Assembly (NCBI RefSeq): GCF_000160755.1
Contig: NZ_GG668578.1
Span: 1-64,000 of the forward strand
Source of the DNA: Proteus mirabilis ATCC 29906
Lineage (GTDB): Bacteria > Pseudomonadota > Gammaproteobacteria > Enterobacterales > Enterobacteriaceae
Direction: 5' to 3'
Length of the DNA stretch: 64,000 bases
In this document: positions 1 to 9,589 of the stretch, piece after piece
Numbering within the stretch: position 1 is the first letter of the stretch
Layout: each line of letters starts with the position of its first letter
The notes under the pieces: model-generated
Database searches by the model: none
What the model saw: only the letters and a program-made list of their open reading frames with translations
What the model was told of the DNA's origin: nothing
Position numbers and translations under genes: made by a program

Positions 1-82
1 GTTCAACAGCATATTTAATAATCAGAGTATCGATTTTAGCGCTATTTATAAACATTTATTGCTCAAAAAACAGATCAAATAG
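1..82 (+). CDS. Possible 3' end of an unidentified gene (partial)
   Basis: A reading frame is open from base 2 to a TAG at 80-82 and would give a 26-residue C-terminus ending LLLKKQIK. A strong hairpin terminator follows about 55 bases later, which fits the tail of a plus-strand gene that begins left of the window. The frame is too short to assign a family, and a second frame is also open here, so it could be chance. I do not recognise the protein. Confidence 0.25.
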   Translation, partial: FNSIFNNQSIDFSAIYKHLLLKKQIK

Positions 83-136
83 GTACTCTTCTCTTTGTTC
101 TGTCCATTTACCTTTAAAAACACAAAACTGCAGGCA

Positions 137-168
137 TAAAAAAGAGGCCTATTCAGGCCTCTTTTTCA
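137..168. terminator. Bidirectional intrinsic terminator after clpB
   Basis: The 12-base arms AAAAAGAGGCCT (139-150) and AGGCCTCTTTTT (155-166) form a perfect hairpin with a 4-base loop. A-runs and T-runs flank it on both sides, so it can end clpB on the minus strand and any plus-strand transcript entering from the left edge. Confidence 0.85.
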
Positions 169-213
169 ATTTAATGACATCTTCTATATATCATTACTAT
201 ATATAAAGATACT

Positions 214-2790
214 TTATGACTGTTTTGCAATGATCTGATTGTCATCTAAGTCCAAGATAATTTCTTTACCCGGAACTAATTTACCCGACAAGATATCTTG
301 CGCTAATGGGTTTTCAACCTCTTGTTGGATAGCACGTTTCAATGGACGAGCACCATAGATTGGGTCGAATCCAACTTCACCCAGTTTTTCTAATGCTGCT
401 CCCGTAATAGTCACGTGATAACCACGCTCTTCTAAACGCTGATACAAACGACGTAATTGAATTTGAGCAATAGCGGCAATATTCTCTTTACCTAATGGAT
501 GGAATACCACTACCTCATCAATACGGTTAATAAATTCAGGTCTAAAGTGGTGACCAACAACATCCATAACAATAGTTTTCATTGCCGGATAATCAAGAGT
601 ACCGAAGCGCTCTTGAATTAAATCCGAGCCTAAGTTTGATGTCATAATGACTACGGTATTACGGAAATCAACGGTTCTACCTTGTCCATCTGTTAAGCGG
701 CCATCGTCTAATACCTGTAATAAAATATTAAACACATCAGGATGCGCTTTTTCTACCTCATCTAATAAGATGACAGAATAAGGACGGCGACGAACAGCTT
801 CTGTTAGGTAACCCCCCTCTTCATAGCCCACATATCCTGGAGGCGCCCCCACTAAACGTGAAACAGAGTGTTTCTCCATAAACTCAGACATATCGATACG
901 CACCATCGCATCATCACTATCAAACAAGAAATCAGCGAGCGCTTTACACAATTCAGTTTTACCAACCCCGGTTGGCCCTAAGAATAAGAACGAACCAATT
1001 GGGCGATTTGGATCTGATAATCCAGCACGGCTACGACGAATTGCGTTAGAGACTGCATTTACCGCCTCATCTTGGCCGATAACGCGTCTATGTAATTCCT
1101 GTTCCATTCTTAACAGTTTTTCACGCTCCCCTTCTAACATTCTAGACACAGGGATACCTGTCCAACGTGCTAAGATTTCAGCGATTTCAGCATCTGTTAC
1201 TTTGTTACGTAACAGTTTCATATGCTTATCTTCAGTTTTATTGGCTTCAGCAAGTTGTTTTTCTAAAGTAGGAATTTGACCATATTGGATCTCTGACATT
1301 TTTGCCAAATCACCACTACGGCGAGCCTGCTCTAGTGCAATACGCGCTTGCTCTAATTCTGCTTTTATATGCTGAGTACCAGTAAGCTCTGCTTTTTCTG
1401 CTTTCCACTCTTCTTCTAAGCTAGAATACTCTTTCTCTTTTTCTGCAAGTTCTTCATTTAACATAGCTAAACGTTTTTTACTTGCATCATCAGATTCTTT
1501 TTGCAGTGCTTGCTGTTCAAGTTTTAGCTGAATAATTCTTCTATCCAGTCTATCTAATGCTTCTGGTTTTGAATCCATCTGCATACGTAGACTTGCCCCA
1601 GCCTCATCGATTAAGTCAATTGCTTTATCTGGCAACATACGATCAGAAATATAACGATGAGACAAAGTAGCTGCTGCTACAATCGCCGGATCCGTAATTT
1701 GTACATGGTGATGCAATTCATAACGCTCTTTTAAACCACGCAAAATGGCGATGGTATCTTCTACCGTAGGCTCCGCCACATAAACTTTTTGGAAACGACG
1801 CTCTAAAGCTGCATCTTTTTCAATGTATTGACGATACTCATCTAATGTAGTGGCGCCGACACAGTGTAATTCACCACGTGCCAAAGCAGGTTTCAACATG
1901 TTTCCTGCATCCATCGCACCATCAGCTTTACCAGCACCAACCATAGTATGTAATTCATCAATAAACAGAATGACACTACCTTCCTGTTTAGATAAATCAT
2001 TTAATACCGCTTTTAAACGCTCTTCAAATTCACCACGATATTTAGCCCCTGCTAATAAAGACCCCATATCAAGTGAAAGCACACGTTTATTTTTTAAACC
2101 TTCAGGAACTTCTCCATTAACGATCCGTTGAGCTAAACCTTCAACAATCGCGGTTTTACCTACACCAGGCTCACCAATTAATACTGGGTTATTTTTAGTA
2201 CGACGTTGTAATACCTGGATTGTTCTTCTTATTTCTTCATCACGTCCAATAACGGGGTCAAGCTTGCCTTGTTCTGCTCGTTCTGTTAAATCAACAGTAT
2301 ATTTTTTCAATGCTTGACGTTGGTCTTCTGCATTTTGATCGTTCACTGTTTCTCCACCACGTATTTTTTCAATGGCTAATTCTAAACTGGCTTTGTTAGC
2401 TCCGGCGGCTTTTAGCATATCAGCAACCTGACCACCGCTTTCCATGGCAGCTAAAAGAAAAAGTTCTGATGAAATAAATTCATCACCTTTTTTCTGAGCT
2501 AACTTATCGCATAAATTAAGATGTTTAATTAAATCGTTTGAAGGGTGAACTTCTCCACCAGCACCTTCCACTTTTGGTAATCGAGATAATGCATCATTAA
2601 TTCTTTCATTAAATTGTGAGGCATTAACACCTGTGGATGTTAATAGTGGGCGAATAGAGCCACCTTGTTGATTAAATAACGCACTCAGTAAATGTATGGG
2701 TTCTATAAATTGATTATCGTTCCCAAGTGCCAATGACTGGGCGTCTGCGAGAGCTTGCTGGAATTTATTGGTTAATTTATCCAGACGCAT
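214..2790 (-). CDS. clpB: ATP-dependent chaperone ClpB (disaggregase)
   Basis: Cytoplasmic hexameric AAA+ disaggregase that works with DnaK/DnaJ/GrpE to resolubilise heat-aggregated proteins. At 858 residues it is essentially the length of E. coli ClpB (857). In order it has the Clp N-domain (about 1-145), a first AAA module with Walker A GEPGVGKT near 206-213, the charged coiled-coil M-domain (about 410-525) and a second AAA module with GPTGVGKT near 605-612. The start has a good GGAGGTG ribosome site at 2793-2799. A sigma-32 type promoter precedes the gene and a strong terminator follows it. The next gene upstream is pgeF, as in E. coli, but the local promoter suggests heat-shock transcription independent of rluD-pgeF. 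Confidence 0.98.
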   Translation of the reverse strand: MRLDKLTNKFQQALADAQSLALGNDNQFIEPIHLLSALFNQQGGSIRPLLTSTGVNASQFNERINDALSRLPKVEGAGGEVHPSNDLIKHLNLCDKLAQKKGDEFISSELFLLAAMESGGQVADMLKAAGANKASLELAIEKIRGGETVNDQNAEDQRQALKKYTVDLTERAEQGKLDPVIGRDEEIRRTIQVLQRRTKNNPVLIGEPGVGKTAIVEGLAQRIVNGEVPEGLKNKRVLSLDMGSLLAGAKYRGEFEERLKAVLNDLSKQEGSVILFIDELHTMVGAGKADGAMDAGNMLKPALARGELHCVGATTLDEYRQYIEKDAALERRFQKVYVAEPTVEDTIAILRGLKERYELHHHVQITDPAIVAAATLSHRYISDRMLPDKAIDLIDEAGASLRMQMDSKPEALDRLDRRIIQLKLEQQALQKESDDASKKRLAMLNEELAEKEKEYSSLEEEWKAEKAELTGTQHIKAELEQARIALEQARRSGDLAKMSEIQYGQIPTLEKQLAEANKTEDKHMKLLRNKVTDAEIAEILARWTGIPVSRMLEGEREKLLRMEQELHRRVIGQDEAVNAVSNAIRRSRAGLSDPNRPIGSFLFLGPTGVGKTELCKALADFLFDSDDAMVRIDMSEFMEKHSVSRLVGAPPGYVGYEEGGYLTEAVRRRPYSVILLDEVEKAHPDVFNILLQVLDDGRLTDGQGRTVDFRNTVVIMTSNLGSDLIQERFGTLDYPAMKTIVMDVVGHHFRPEFINRIDEVVVFHPLGKENIAAIAQIQLRRLYQRLEERGYHVTITGAALEKLGEVGFDPIYGARPLKRAIQQEVENPLAQDILSGKLVPGKEIILDLDDNQIIAKQS
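2344..2358 (-). promoter_or_regulatory. Internal translation start for the short ClpB form
   Basis: Codon 149 of clpB is GTG (complement of 2344-2346). It is preceded, five bases away, by the Shine-Dalgarno-like GGTGGAG (complement of 2352-2358). In E. coli, translation also initiates at GTG codon 149 to make the N-domain-less ClpB80. The same codon number and a strong ribosome site are seen here; dual products are inferred. Confidence 0.7.
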
Positions 2791-2835
2791 AACACCTCCA
2801 AGTAAAATTCGATTTAAAATTTATCACTGGAGAAT

Positions 2836-2863
2836 AGATGAGGTCATTTAGACAATATTCAAG
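2836..2863 (-). promoter_or_regulatory. Sigma-32 heat-shock promoter of clpB
   Basis: On the minus strand, CTTGAA (complement of 2858-2863, with one flanking base) is followed after 14 bases by CCTCATCT (complement of 2836-2843). This matches the RpoH consensus CTTGAA / CCCCATNT with one mismatch, about 45 bases before the clpB start. E. coli clpB is a known RpoH gene. Confidence 0.8.
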
Positions 2864-2935
2864 CTCAAAATGACAATTTTGAGCAAAAATATTTGCCTAT
2901 ATTTGGGATAAGGAAGAATAAACGTTGGAGAGCGT

Positions 2936-3667
2936 CTATTTGATCCAGATTAATGAGGCCATACGTCCGGTAGTATGTTCACGTCGATAGGAGAAAAAGC
3001 GTGATTTATCGCTAACAGTACAAAAGTCCCCACCATAAATCTGATTTACCCCACTTTCCTGCAGAATTATTCTCGCTAACATATAAATATTAGCTAAGTA
3101 TTTGCCATTGTGGGAAATAAATGCGCTATCAAAGGCAATATTTTTTTCTACAAAAGCGAGACGGACTTCTGCTCCTACTTCAAAAGCATTAGGGCCTATT
3201 GCTGGCCCTAACCACGCCATAATCTTCTCATTAGAGGCTTTAAATTGAGCGAGTGTCTGTTGTAATACACCTTGGCAAAGCCCGCGCCATCCACCATGGG
3301 CAGCGCCAACTTCCGTTCCATCAATGGTACTAAATAGCACAGGTAAACAATCTGCGGTCATGATAGCGCACACCTTATTAGCACTAGAGGTGTAAAGGGC
3401 ATCGCCTTCAACGGAATTATTGTCTTGATTATCCAAATTGACCACCTCAATACCATGAACCTGTGTTAACCATAATGGCATTTCAGGTAATTGAGCTTGT
3501 TGACAAATGATACGTCTATTTTGTTCTACCAATAGCGCATCATCGCCCACATGCGCTCCTAAATTAAGGCTGTTATAAGGTGGCAAACTGACACCGCCAG
3601 TTCTTAATGTGCTACATGCGCCAATATTGTCAGGCTGTGGCCAATCAGGATAAATCAATGAGGTCAT
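2936..3667 (-). CDS. pgeF: Multicopper-oxidase-fold (laccase-domain) protein PgeF/YfiH
   Basis: Member of the YfiH/DUF152 family. E. coli YfiH has been linked to peptidoglycan precursor quality control and to oxidation of phenolics; relatives act on purine nucleosides. The 243-residue protein has the family hallmarks: a His in LTQVHGIEV, a Cys/Asp segment IMTADCLPVLF, and the AAHGGWRG loop that supplies a metal-binding His. Its ATG directly abuts the rluD stop, so the two are translationally coupled as in E. coli. It is cytoplasmic, with no signal peptide. The precise substrate cannot be read from sequence. Confidence 0.93.
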   Translation of the reverse strand: MTSLIYPDWPQPDNIGACSTLRTGGVSLPPYNSLNLGAHVGDDALLVEQNRRIICQQAQLPEMPLWLTQVHGIEVVNLDNQDNNSVEGDALYTSSANKVCAIMTADCLPVLFSTIDGTEVGAAHGGWRGLCQGVLQQTLAQFKASNEKIMAWLGPAIGPNAFEVGAEVRLAFVEKNIAFDSAFISHNGKYLANIYMLARIILQESGVNQIYGGDFCTVSDKSRFFSYRREHTTGRMASLIWIK

Positions 3668-4645
3668 TTACCAGTCCATTTCATCTTTAAACTGTTCTGC
3701 GTCCACTTTTAGTACGCGAATAAGTTCTACCATATCATCAGGCAACGGTGCATGCCATTCCATTTCAATTCCGGTAATAGGATGATAAAGGCGTAACATT
3801 GTGGCATGTAGTGCTTGTCGGTCAAAGCGACGTAACGTCTCACGAAATTCTTCACTAGCCCCTTTCAAAGGACGCGGTCTACCACCATACAGTTGATCAC
3901 CAATTAATGGATGATGGATATGAGCCATATGGACACGAATTTGGTGAGTTCGACCGGTTTCTAGACGCAAACGTAAGCGGGTATGGGCACGGAAATGTTC
4001 CATAACACGATAATGCGTCACCGCAGGTTTTCCCATTGGGTGCACTGCCATATGGGTACGTTTGGTGGGATGTCGAGAAATTGGCTCATTAACCAGCCCT
4101 CCTGCTGTCATCCTTCCTGTTGCAACCGCTTCATATTCACGGGTGATTTCGCGACGCTGTAATGCTTCTACCAAGTGAGTTTGAGCGGGAACTGTTTTTG
4201 CAACAACCATCAAACCTGTTGTATCTTTATCTAAACGATGAACAATACCAGCACGGGGAACATTAACAATCTCTGGATAACGATAAAGAAGTGCATTTAA
4301 TACGGTGCCATCAGGATTACCTGCACCGGGATGAACAACAAGATCTCTTGGTTTATTAATCACCAAAATATCATCATCTTCATAGACGATATTTAACGGA
4401 ATATTCTGAGGCTCCCAACGAACATCCTCTTCGATTAAGGCATCGACTTCAATTTTTTCACCGCCAAGCATTTTTTCTTTTGGCTTATTGATGATTTTAT
4501 CGTTAACCTGCACTCTATTGTCTAAGATCCACTCTTTTATGCGTGATCTTGAATAATCAGGGAACAATTCGGCCAAAGCCTGATCTAAGCGTTGACCCAG
4601 CTGTGAATCTGCGACTGTAGCATTAAGTCGTATTTGTTGAGACAT
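3668..4645 (-). CDS. rluD: 23S rRNA pseudouridine synthase RluD (U1911/1915/1917)
   Basis: Isomerises three uridines in helix 69 of 23S rRNA, a modification important for late 50S assembly and translation termination. At 325 residues it is the family length (E. coli 326). It has an N-terminal S4 RNA-binding domain (about 18-80) and an RluA-type catalytic core with HRLDKDTTGL, which carries the catalytic Asp. The C-terminal RTHQIRVHMAH segment is typical of the family. It is divergent from bamD and forms the first gene of an rluD-pgeF unit. Confidence 0.97.
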   Translation of the reverse strand: MSQQIRLNATVADSQLGQRLDQALAELFPDYSRSRIKEWILDNRVQVNDKIINKPKEKMLGGEKIEVDALIEEDVRWEPQNIPLNIVYEDDDILVINKPRDLVVHPGAGNPDGTVLNALLYRYPEIVNVPRAGIVHRLDKDTTGLMVVAKTVPAQTHLVEALQRREITREYEAVATGRMTAGGLVNEPISRHPTKRTHMAVHPMGKPAVTHYRVMEHFRAHTRLRLRLETGRTHQIRVHMAHIHHPLIGDQLYGGRPRPLKGASEEFRETLRRFDRQALHATMLRLYHPITGIEMEWHAPLPDDMVELIRVLKVDAEQFKDEMDW

Positions 4646-4772
4646 AAATAGTTTCTATATTAAGTTAGTATTTTGACGGCACAGCCGTTTCATTTAAAAT
4701 GAGTTATAGTATAACCGATTTCAGGGAGCTTCACGGAGAGACTCCCAAACCTATTCAGAGGATAATCAATAC

Positions 4773-5510
4773 GTGATGAGACGCATGAAATACCTAGTGG
4801 CAGCGGCCACTGTAAGCCTGTTACTTTCTGGCTGTTCTAGTTCAGACAAAGACGCAACTGCTGATATGTCTCCTTCTGAGCTTTATGCAACAAGCCAAGA
4901 AAAATTGCTAGATGGCAATTATGGAGCGGCTATCAAACAACTGGAGTCTCTCGATAATCGCTATCCTTTTGGTCCTTACTCACAACAAGTTCAGCTTGAT
5001 CTGATTTATGCTTATTATAAATCAGCTGAGTTACCAATGGCGATTTCCGCTATTGACCGCTTTATGCGATTAAACCCAACCCATCCGAATATTGACTATG
5101 TTCTATATATGCGTGGGTTAACCGCTCAGGCATTAGATGATAGTGCATTACAAGGATTCTTTGGTATTGATCGCTCAGACCGTGATCCTCAGCATGCAAG
5201 AGTGGCTTTCAAAGACTTTAGCCAGTTAGTTCGCTACTATCCTGATAGCCTCTACACAGCAGATGCCACAAAGCGTCTTGTTTTTCTTAAAAACCGTTTA
5301 GCGAAATATGAACTCTCTGTTGCGAAATTCTATACCAAACGAGGGGCTTATGTCGCGGTTATTAATCGAGTTGAACAAATGATGCGTGATTATCCAGATA
5401 CCGAAGCTACACGTGAAGCGCTTGTGTATATGGAAAATGCCTACAAAAAACTAGGCTTAACTCAAGAAGCAGATAAAGTTGCCTCACTGATTGCAGCCAA
5501 CCCTGCTTAA
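4773..5510 (+). CDS. bamD: Outer membrane assembly lipoprotein BamD
   Basis: Essential lipoprotein of the BAM complex, which folds beta-barrel proteins into the outer membrane from the periplasmic side with BamA. The N-terminus is a lipoprotein signal with lipobox LLLSGC, the Cys being the acylated +1 residue. The rest is TPR-like helices (about 30-240) with a conserved [17 protein letters not shown] stretch. Two starts are possible: GTG at 4773 or ATG at 4776. AGAGGA at 4757-4762 is better spaced for GTG, and E. coli bamD also starts with GTG. It is divergent from rluD and ends in a strong terminator. Confidence 0.97.
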   Translation: MMRRMKYLVAAATVSLLLSGCSSSDKDATADMSPSELYATSQEKLLDGNYGAAIKQLESLDNRYPFGPYSQQVQLDLIYAYYKSAELPMAISAIDRFMRLNPTHPNIDYVLYMRGLTAQALDDSALQGFFGIDRSDRDPQHARVAFKDFSQLVRYYPDSLYTADATKRLVFLKNRLAKYELSVAKFYTKRGAYVAVINRVEQMMRDYPDTEATREALVYMENAYKKLGLTQEADKVASLIAANPA

Positions 5511-5524
5511 ACATTTTTACTATC

Positions 5525-5556
5525 AAAAACAGCAGCCTAGCGCTGCTGTTTTTTTA
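5525..5556 (+). terminator. bamD terminator
   Basis: Arms AAAAACAGCAGC (5525-5536) and GCTGCTGTTTTT (5542-5553) pair with a short loop and lead into a run of seven T, 15 bases after the bamD stop. Confidence 0.85.
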
Positions 5557-5697
5557 TGCTAATTCAAAGGCTAAAAACTTACTTTTCATCAGACCAACCC
5601 TCTTAATATGAACGAATAAACACGACTCTACAAGCACTCTTTTTCAGCTATTTATCATTTGTCACGTTTCTATTACTTGTTATATAAACTTCTAACA

Positions 5698-5719
5698 AAA
5701 AGTGATCTTGATCATGTTT
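5698..5719 (+). promoter_or_regulatory. Putative CRP site upstream of raiA
   Basis: The core AGTGATCTTGATCATG (5701-5716) sits in flanking A and T runs. Aligned to the 22-base CRP consensus it matches at 18 positions. It is centred about 72 bases before the raiA start. CRP activation of raiA (yfiA) is reported in E. coli; here it is inferred from the site. Confidence 0.6.
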
Positions 5720-5779
5720 TAAATTGTGTATCACGATATTCTGAACCTATCCAAGATGGAGTAATAAAGAGGTAACTAT

Positions 5780-6115
5780 ATGATTATAAATATCACTAGC
5801 AAACAAATGGACATTACCCCAGCACTACGTGAACACATTGAAAGCCGTTTAACTAAACTTAACAAATGGCAGGTAAATTTAATCAACCCTCATATTATTC
5901 TCACTAAGGATCCAAAAGGTTTTAGTGTTGATGCAAGTATTCATACTCCGAATGGACAACTTGTAGCAAACGCACAACATGTTGATATGTATGCGGCAAT
6001 TAATGATCTCTTGGCAAAATTGGAACGTCAATTAAATAAAGTTCAGCATAAAAATGAGTCTCGACGTGCGGCCAATAGCTTAAAAGAAGAAAATTTACTC
6101 GTAAATGAAATATAA
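5780..6115 (+). CDS. raiA: Ribosome-associated translation inhibitor RaiA
   Basis: Stationary-phase and cold-shock factor (YfiA/pY) that binds in the 30S A/P sites and holds 70S ribosomes in an inactive state. The 111 residues match the short HPF/RaiA fold: [19 protein letters not shown] is the typical beta-alpha start, a basic helix [11 protein letters not shown] lies near residue 90, and a charged tail follows. GAGGTAA precedes the ATG at normal spacing. It is monocistronic, with a CRP-like site upstream and its own terminator. Confidence 0.96.
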   Translation: MIINITSKQMDITPALREHIESRLTKLNKWQVNLINPHIILTKDPKGFSVDASIHTPNGQLVANAQHVDMYAAINDLLAKLERQLNKVQHKNESRRAANSLKEENLLVNEI

Positions 6116-6167
6116 GTAGTGAAGCTTGATTAAAAATTAGAATAATTCACTGACTCAAAACGCCTCT

Positions 6168-6192
6168 GCGCATCCTCGTGATGCGCTTTTTA
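6168..6192 (+). terminator. raiA terminator
   Basis: GCGCATC (6168-6174) and GATGCGC (6180-6186) form a perfect 7-base stem with a CTCGT loop, followed by TTTTTATTG. Confidence 0.85.
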
Positions 6193-6265
6193 TTGTATTT
6201 TTCTTGACTCCTCACCCATCATCATGTTTGATAGCTATATGTTAAATAGTTAATCAATCCATATA

Positions 6266-6319
6266 ATGATGACTCACTCTTTTTTGCCATTCTTCTTTTT
6301 CTTTTTACTCTATTCTTAA
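6266..6319 (+). CDS. pheL: pheA operon leader peptide PheL
   Basis: A 17-codon frame beginning ATG ATG reads MMTHSFLPFFFFFLLYS and ends at TAA 6317-6319. It holds six Phe codons, five of them consecutive (6290-6304). It lies upstream of pheA and just before an attenuator hairpin, as pheL does in E. coli ([15 protein letters not shown]). Ribosome stalling at the Phe codons when charged tRNA-Phe is scarce would keep the attenuator open. The start could be either ATG (6266 or 6269). It is too short for ordinary gene callers. Confidence 0.9.
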   Translation: MMTHSFLPFFFFFLLYS

Positions 6320-6320
6320 A

Positions 6321-6388
6321 GAGGCTTTGTTTATTTCAGAAAGAAAAGTAAGAACGACAATAGCCTCCAAAAATGGAGGCTTTTTTAT
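6321..6388 (+). promoter_or_regulatory. pheA transcription attenuator
   Basis: The terminator stem is AGCCTCC (6362-6368) with GGAGGCT (6375-6381), followed by TTTTTTATTT. GAGGCT (6321-6326), directly after the pheL stop, is complementary to AGCCTC (6362-6367) and can form the competing antiterminator. A ribosome stalled on the Phe run leaves 6321-6326 free (read-through), while one at the stop covers it (termination). This is the classic 2:3 versus 3:4 arrangement. Confidence 0.85.
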
Positions 6389-6424
6389 TTAAAATGGTAC
6401 GAGACAAAAGTATAGGGCACTAAC

Positions 6425-7582
6425 ATGGAAAAACTCGATTTATTAGCAATCAGAGATAAAATCACTGCGCTAGATTCTGAACTACTTTCACTATTAGCTC
6501 AAAGACGCCAATTATCGACTGAAGTTGCTCAATTTAAATTAAATACCCACCGCCCTATTCGAGATAAAAACCGTGAGCGTGAACTGCTTGAGCTATTAAT
6601 CGAAAAAGGGAAAAACGTTGGATTAGATGGCTTTTATATCAGCCGTATTTTTCAAATGATCATCGAAGATTCGGTGCTCACGCAGCAAGCCATTTTACAG
6701 CAACACCTTAATGCGACTGCAAATGAATCTGCAAGAATTGCTTATTTAGGCCCTAAAGGTTCTTATTCTCATATTGCCGCTCGCCAATATGCAGCCCGCC
6801 ATTTTGATACTTTTGTTGATTGCACTTGCCATAAATTTGAAGATATTTTTACACTGGTAGAAACAGGACAAGCAGATTACGGTTTACTACCTATTGAAAA
6901 CACCAGTTCTGGTGCAATTAATGATGTTTATGATTTACTACAAACGACCTCGTTGTCGATTGTTGGCGAAATTCGTATTCCGATAAACCATGCTTTATTA
7001 ACAGCAGTTAAGAGTAGCCTAGAAGAATTACACACTATTTATAGCCATCCACAACCATTCCAACAGTGCAGTCACTATTTAAATCAATACCCTCACTGGA
7101 AAATTGAATATTGTGAAAGCACAGCTGCGGCAATGGAAAAAGTTGCATTAGCACAATCTCCCCATGTAGCCGCTATTGGCAGTGAAGCTGGCGGATCGCT
7201 TTATAATTTAACACCACTTGCTAGTAATTTAGCTAATCAACAAATTAATGTTACTCGTTTTATTGTGATTGCCCGTAAACCTATTGATGTATCAGAACAA
7301 GTACCTGCAAAAACCACCTTTTTAATGGCAACGGGGCAACAAGCAGGGGCATTAGTTGATGCTTTAATTACCTTAAAACAATACAGCATTATTATGACTA
7401 AATTAGAGTCTCGCCCAATAAATGGTACACCTTGGGAAGAGATGTTTTATATTGATGTACAAGCTAATTTACGGGATATCAATATGCAAAAAGCATTACA
7501 TGACTTATCAAAAACATCTCGTTCACTCAAAGTATTAGGATGCTATCCTTCAGAAAATATTGTACCCGTTGAAATACAATAG
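6425..7582 (+). CDS. pheA: Bifunctional chorismate mutase/prephenate dehydratase (P-protein)
   Basis: Converts chorismate to prephenate and then phenylpyruvate, the committed steps to phenylalanine. The 385 residues carry an AroQ chorismate mutase helix domain (1-about 95), a prephenate dehydratase domain beginning near [13 protein letters not shown] (about 105-285), and a C-terminal ACT regulatory domain with the phenylalanine-binding ESRP motif in [16 protein letters not shown]. Cytoplasmic. Expression is controlled by the pheL attenuator just upstream, and a hairpin terminator follows. tyrA lies close by but on the other strand, separated by dcuB and two small peptide genes, unlike the tight pheA/tyrA pair of E. 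coli. Confidence 0.98.
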   Translation: MEKLDLLAIRDKITALDSELLSLLAQRRQLSTEVAQFKLNTHRPIRDKNRERELLELLIEKGKNVGLDGFYISRIFQMIIEDSVLTQQAILQQHLNATANESARIAYLGPKGSYSHIAARQYAARHFDTFVDCTCHKFEDIFTLVETGQADYGLLPIENTSSGAINDVYDLLQTTSLSIVGEIRIPINHALLTAVKSSLEELHTIYSHPQPFQQCSHYLNQYPHWKIEYCESTAAAMEKVALAQSPHVAAIGSEAGGSLYNLTPLASNLANQQINVTRFIVIARKPIDVSEQVPAKTTFLMATGQQAGALVDALITLKQYSIIMTKLESRPINGTPWEEMFYIDVQANLRDINMQKALHDLSKTSRSLKVLGCYPSENIVPVEIQ

Positions 7583-7604
7583 CTTATTACCCTACTTTAT
7601 AACC

Positions 7605-7637
7605 AAAAGCCAGATAGCTTATTGTTATCTGGCTTTT
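7605..7637. terminator. pheA terminator
   Basis: AAGCCAGATA (7607-7616) and TATCTGGCTT (7626-7635) form a 10-base stem flanked by A-runs and T-runs. It lies between convergent pheA and dcuB and may serve both, though the T-run is best for pheA. Confidence 0.75.
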
Positions 7638-7675
7638 CTACTTTTATGACTCTATTCCCAGGATAATTTAGCTAA

Positions 7676-9019
7676 TTATAAAAAACCATACATAGCAGCA
7701 AATACCCAGCCAAAAATACAAGAAACAGTAACACCAATTAATCCCGGTAAAATAAAGCTATGATTAATAACAAAACGACCTATACGTGTTGTTCCTGAAC
7801 GGTCAAATTGGATAGCGGCTAAATCACTGGGGTAAGTAGGAAGAATATAATAGCCATAACACGCCGGTGCTGAAGCAACAATATAGGCAGGATCAATACC
7901 AATACCTAAAGCCAAGGGAACTATTGCGGCTAATGCGGCGGCTTGTGAATTAACAAACTTAGAAACAAGTAATAAGACAACGGCATAAGCCCAAGGATAC
8001 TCACGAACTAATTGTCCTAATGCAGCTTCTATTTCTTTCATATGTGCAGAGAACATGGTTTCTGCCATCCAAGCAATACCATAGACCGCCACAATGGCTA
8101 TCATACCGGAGCGAAAAACTTCATTTTTAGAAATAAGTGAGGGATTAGTTTTACAAATAATAATAATAGAAGCGCCCGCTAATAACATAAACATTTGAAT
8201 AACTAATACCATAGATAATGGTTTATTATTAAATACGGGACGTAATTCAGAAAATGCACCTAATACAGCAACAACCGCAATCGCACCTAAGAATATCCAC
8301 ATTGCTACCCAATTTTTCATTGGTAATTTTTTATCTAACAATGTTGCAGTATCACCATAAACGTAATCATGATTCTCTGGTATGGAAATAAAATCTTGGA
8401 AGCGCTGATCTTTATCTAACTCTTTACCTCTAAACCAGCTAAAAATCCCAATGGCTAAAATACCAATAAAGGTTGATGGAATGGTAATCGCTAATAAATC
8501 TAAAAACTCAAGATGCTTACCATTAAAAGTGACATTACCTAACATTGCCACTAAGGTGACGACCGCAACAGATACAGGACTTGCGATAATTCCCATTTGT
8601 GAACCAATGGTACTGGCTGCCATCGGTCTTTCTGGACGAATATTATTTTTAATCGATACATCATAGATAATAGGCAAAATGGTATAAACCACATGTCCAG
8701 TACCACATAATATAGTCAGGGTACAGGTAACGAGAGGTGCAACAATAGAAATATACTTCGGATTTTTTCTTAATAATTTTTCAGCTATTTGCAACATAAC
8801 ATCTAAACCACCCGATGCTTGTAACGTTGCAGATGCAGAGACGACAGCAATAATCACTAACATCACATCGACAGGCGGTTTACCCGGAGGTAAATTAAAA
8901 ATAAAGACTAAAATAACCAGCCCCACTCCGCCTAATAGACCTAATGCAATTCCCCCTTTCCTTGCTCCATAAAATAAACAAACTAATATAATGGCTAGTT
9001 GTATTATAAAATCCATCAT
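7676..9019 (-). CDS. dcuB: Anaerobic C4-dicarboxylate antiporter DcuB
   Basis: Inner membrane carrier exchanging fumarate, malate or aspartate for succinate during fumarate respiration. The 447 residues are strongly hydrophobic with about 10-12 membrane segments. Runs such as [20 protein letters not shown] and [17 protein letters not shown] are DcuA/DcuB family signatures, and the sequence resembles E. coli DcuB (446 residues) more than DcuA. In E. coli dcuB is controlled by FNR and DcuSR; I see only a weak half FNR site upstream (TTGAT at 9140). It sits alone here between pheA and tyrA, a context different from E. coli where it neighbours fumB. Confidence 0.94.
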   Translation of the reverse strand: MMDFIIQLAIILVCLFYGARKGGIALGLLGGVGLVILVFIFNLPPGKPPVDVMLVIIAVVSASATLQASGGLDVMLQIAEKLLRKNPKYISIVAPLVTCTLTILCGTGHVVYTILPIIYDVSIKNNIRPERPMAASTIGSQMGIIASPVSVAVVTLVAMLGNVTFNGKHLEFLDLLAITIPSTFIGILAIGIFSWFRGKELDKDQRFQDFISIPENHDYVYGDTATLLDKKLPMKNWVAMWIFLGAIAVVAVLGAFSELRPVFNNKPLSMVLVIQMFMLLAGASIIIICKTNPSLISKNEVFRSGMIAIVAVYGIAWMAETMFSAHMKEIEAALGQLVREYPWAYAVVLLLVSKFVNSQAAALAAIVPLALGIGIDPAYIVASAPACYGYYILPTYPSDLAAIQFDRSGTTRIGRFVINHSFILPGLIGVTVSCIFGWVFAAMYGFL

Positions 9020-9404
9020 TAACCCCTTAAAAAACGCATCGGAATAGAAATAAAAAATAATACAATTAAATCGTTAGCACTTTTTGCAAAAAAACAACGT
9101 CGACCAATATAATTTACGGCATCTGTTATAGGTATTTTTTTGATCGTTGTTATAGTTTTAATATCCGTTAATTATTTTATGCAAATTTAAGATCTCACCA
9201 ACAAATAGCTTAAAAAGAAAAGACATTCTTGAACATTTATCATTAACTAATTAAACCCATAGACAACAATTACATAACAAATAAATTAAAAATAATATAA
9301 TGTTGTCATTATTAGGTGATTACTAAAAATAGAAATTTCATTCATTTTTTCTAAATGTATATTGGTTTTATTCATTGTGAATATTGAATAAGTAAGGAAT
9401 AGAT
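9020..9404. other. AT-rich intergenic region between dcuB and the small peptide genes
   Basis: The 385 bases must hold the dcuB promoter (minus strand) and a promoter for the two small peptide genes (plus strand). It is very AT-rich with several A/T runs. I see no further open frame with a ribosome site and no clear terminator. TTGAT-CGTT-GTTAT at 9140-9153 is only a half match to the FNR palindrome. Confidence 0.5.
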
Positions 9405-9560
9405 ATGCATACAATTATCATGTTACTGCTAGGTTTGAGCTATTTGAATTTCGTTGATAGTGCTCATAAAGGAAAAGGCTATTACTCCTATTCATTAGAT
9501 CACCATATAAGTTCAACTCGCTGTACCGTAAGCCCATGCCCCGTTCCGAAAGATTATTAA
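9405..9560 (+). CDS. Small putative secreted peptide A (51 residues, STRC-x3-PC tail)
   Basis: A 51-codon frame starts at ATG 9405, with AAGGAA (9394-9399) five bases before it. The first 20 residues are hydrophobic (MHTIIMLLLGLSYLNFVDSA) and could be a signal peptide ending VDSA. The remaining 31 residues are polar and end in SSTRCTVSPCPVPKDY, with two cysteines. The next gene, 29 bases downstream, encodes a similar-size peptide whose tail also reads STRC-x3-PC, so the two look like paralogs in one operon. I do not recognise the family. The paired design argues that it is real; the function is unknown. Confidence 0.6.
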   Translation: MHTIIMLLLGLSYLNFVDSAHKGKGYYSYSLDHHISSTRCTVSPCPVPKDY

Positions 9561-9589
9561 GTTATAACTATCAACGTTAGGAGAAGAAA

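Noticed and set aside
1850-2131. Plus-strand frame inside clpB (and many similar shadows elsewhere)
   Set aside because: Antisense shadow of a clearly conserved gene with no ribosome site or family signal.
9140-9153. FNR-like half site TTGAT-CGTT-GTTAT upstream of dcuB
   Set aside because: The second arm matches ATCAA poorly, so it is not listed as a site.
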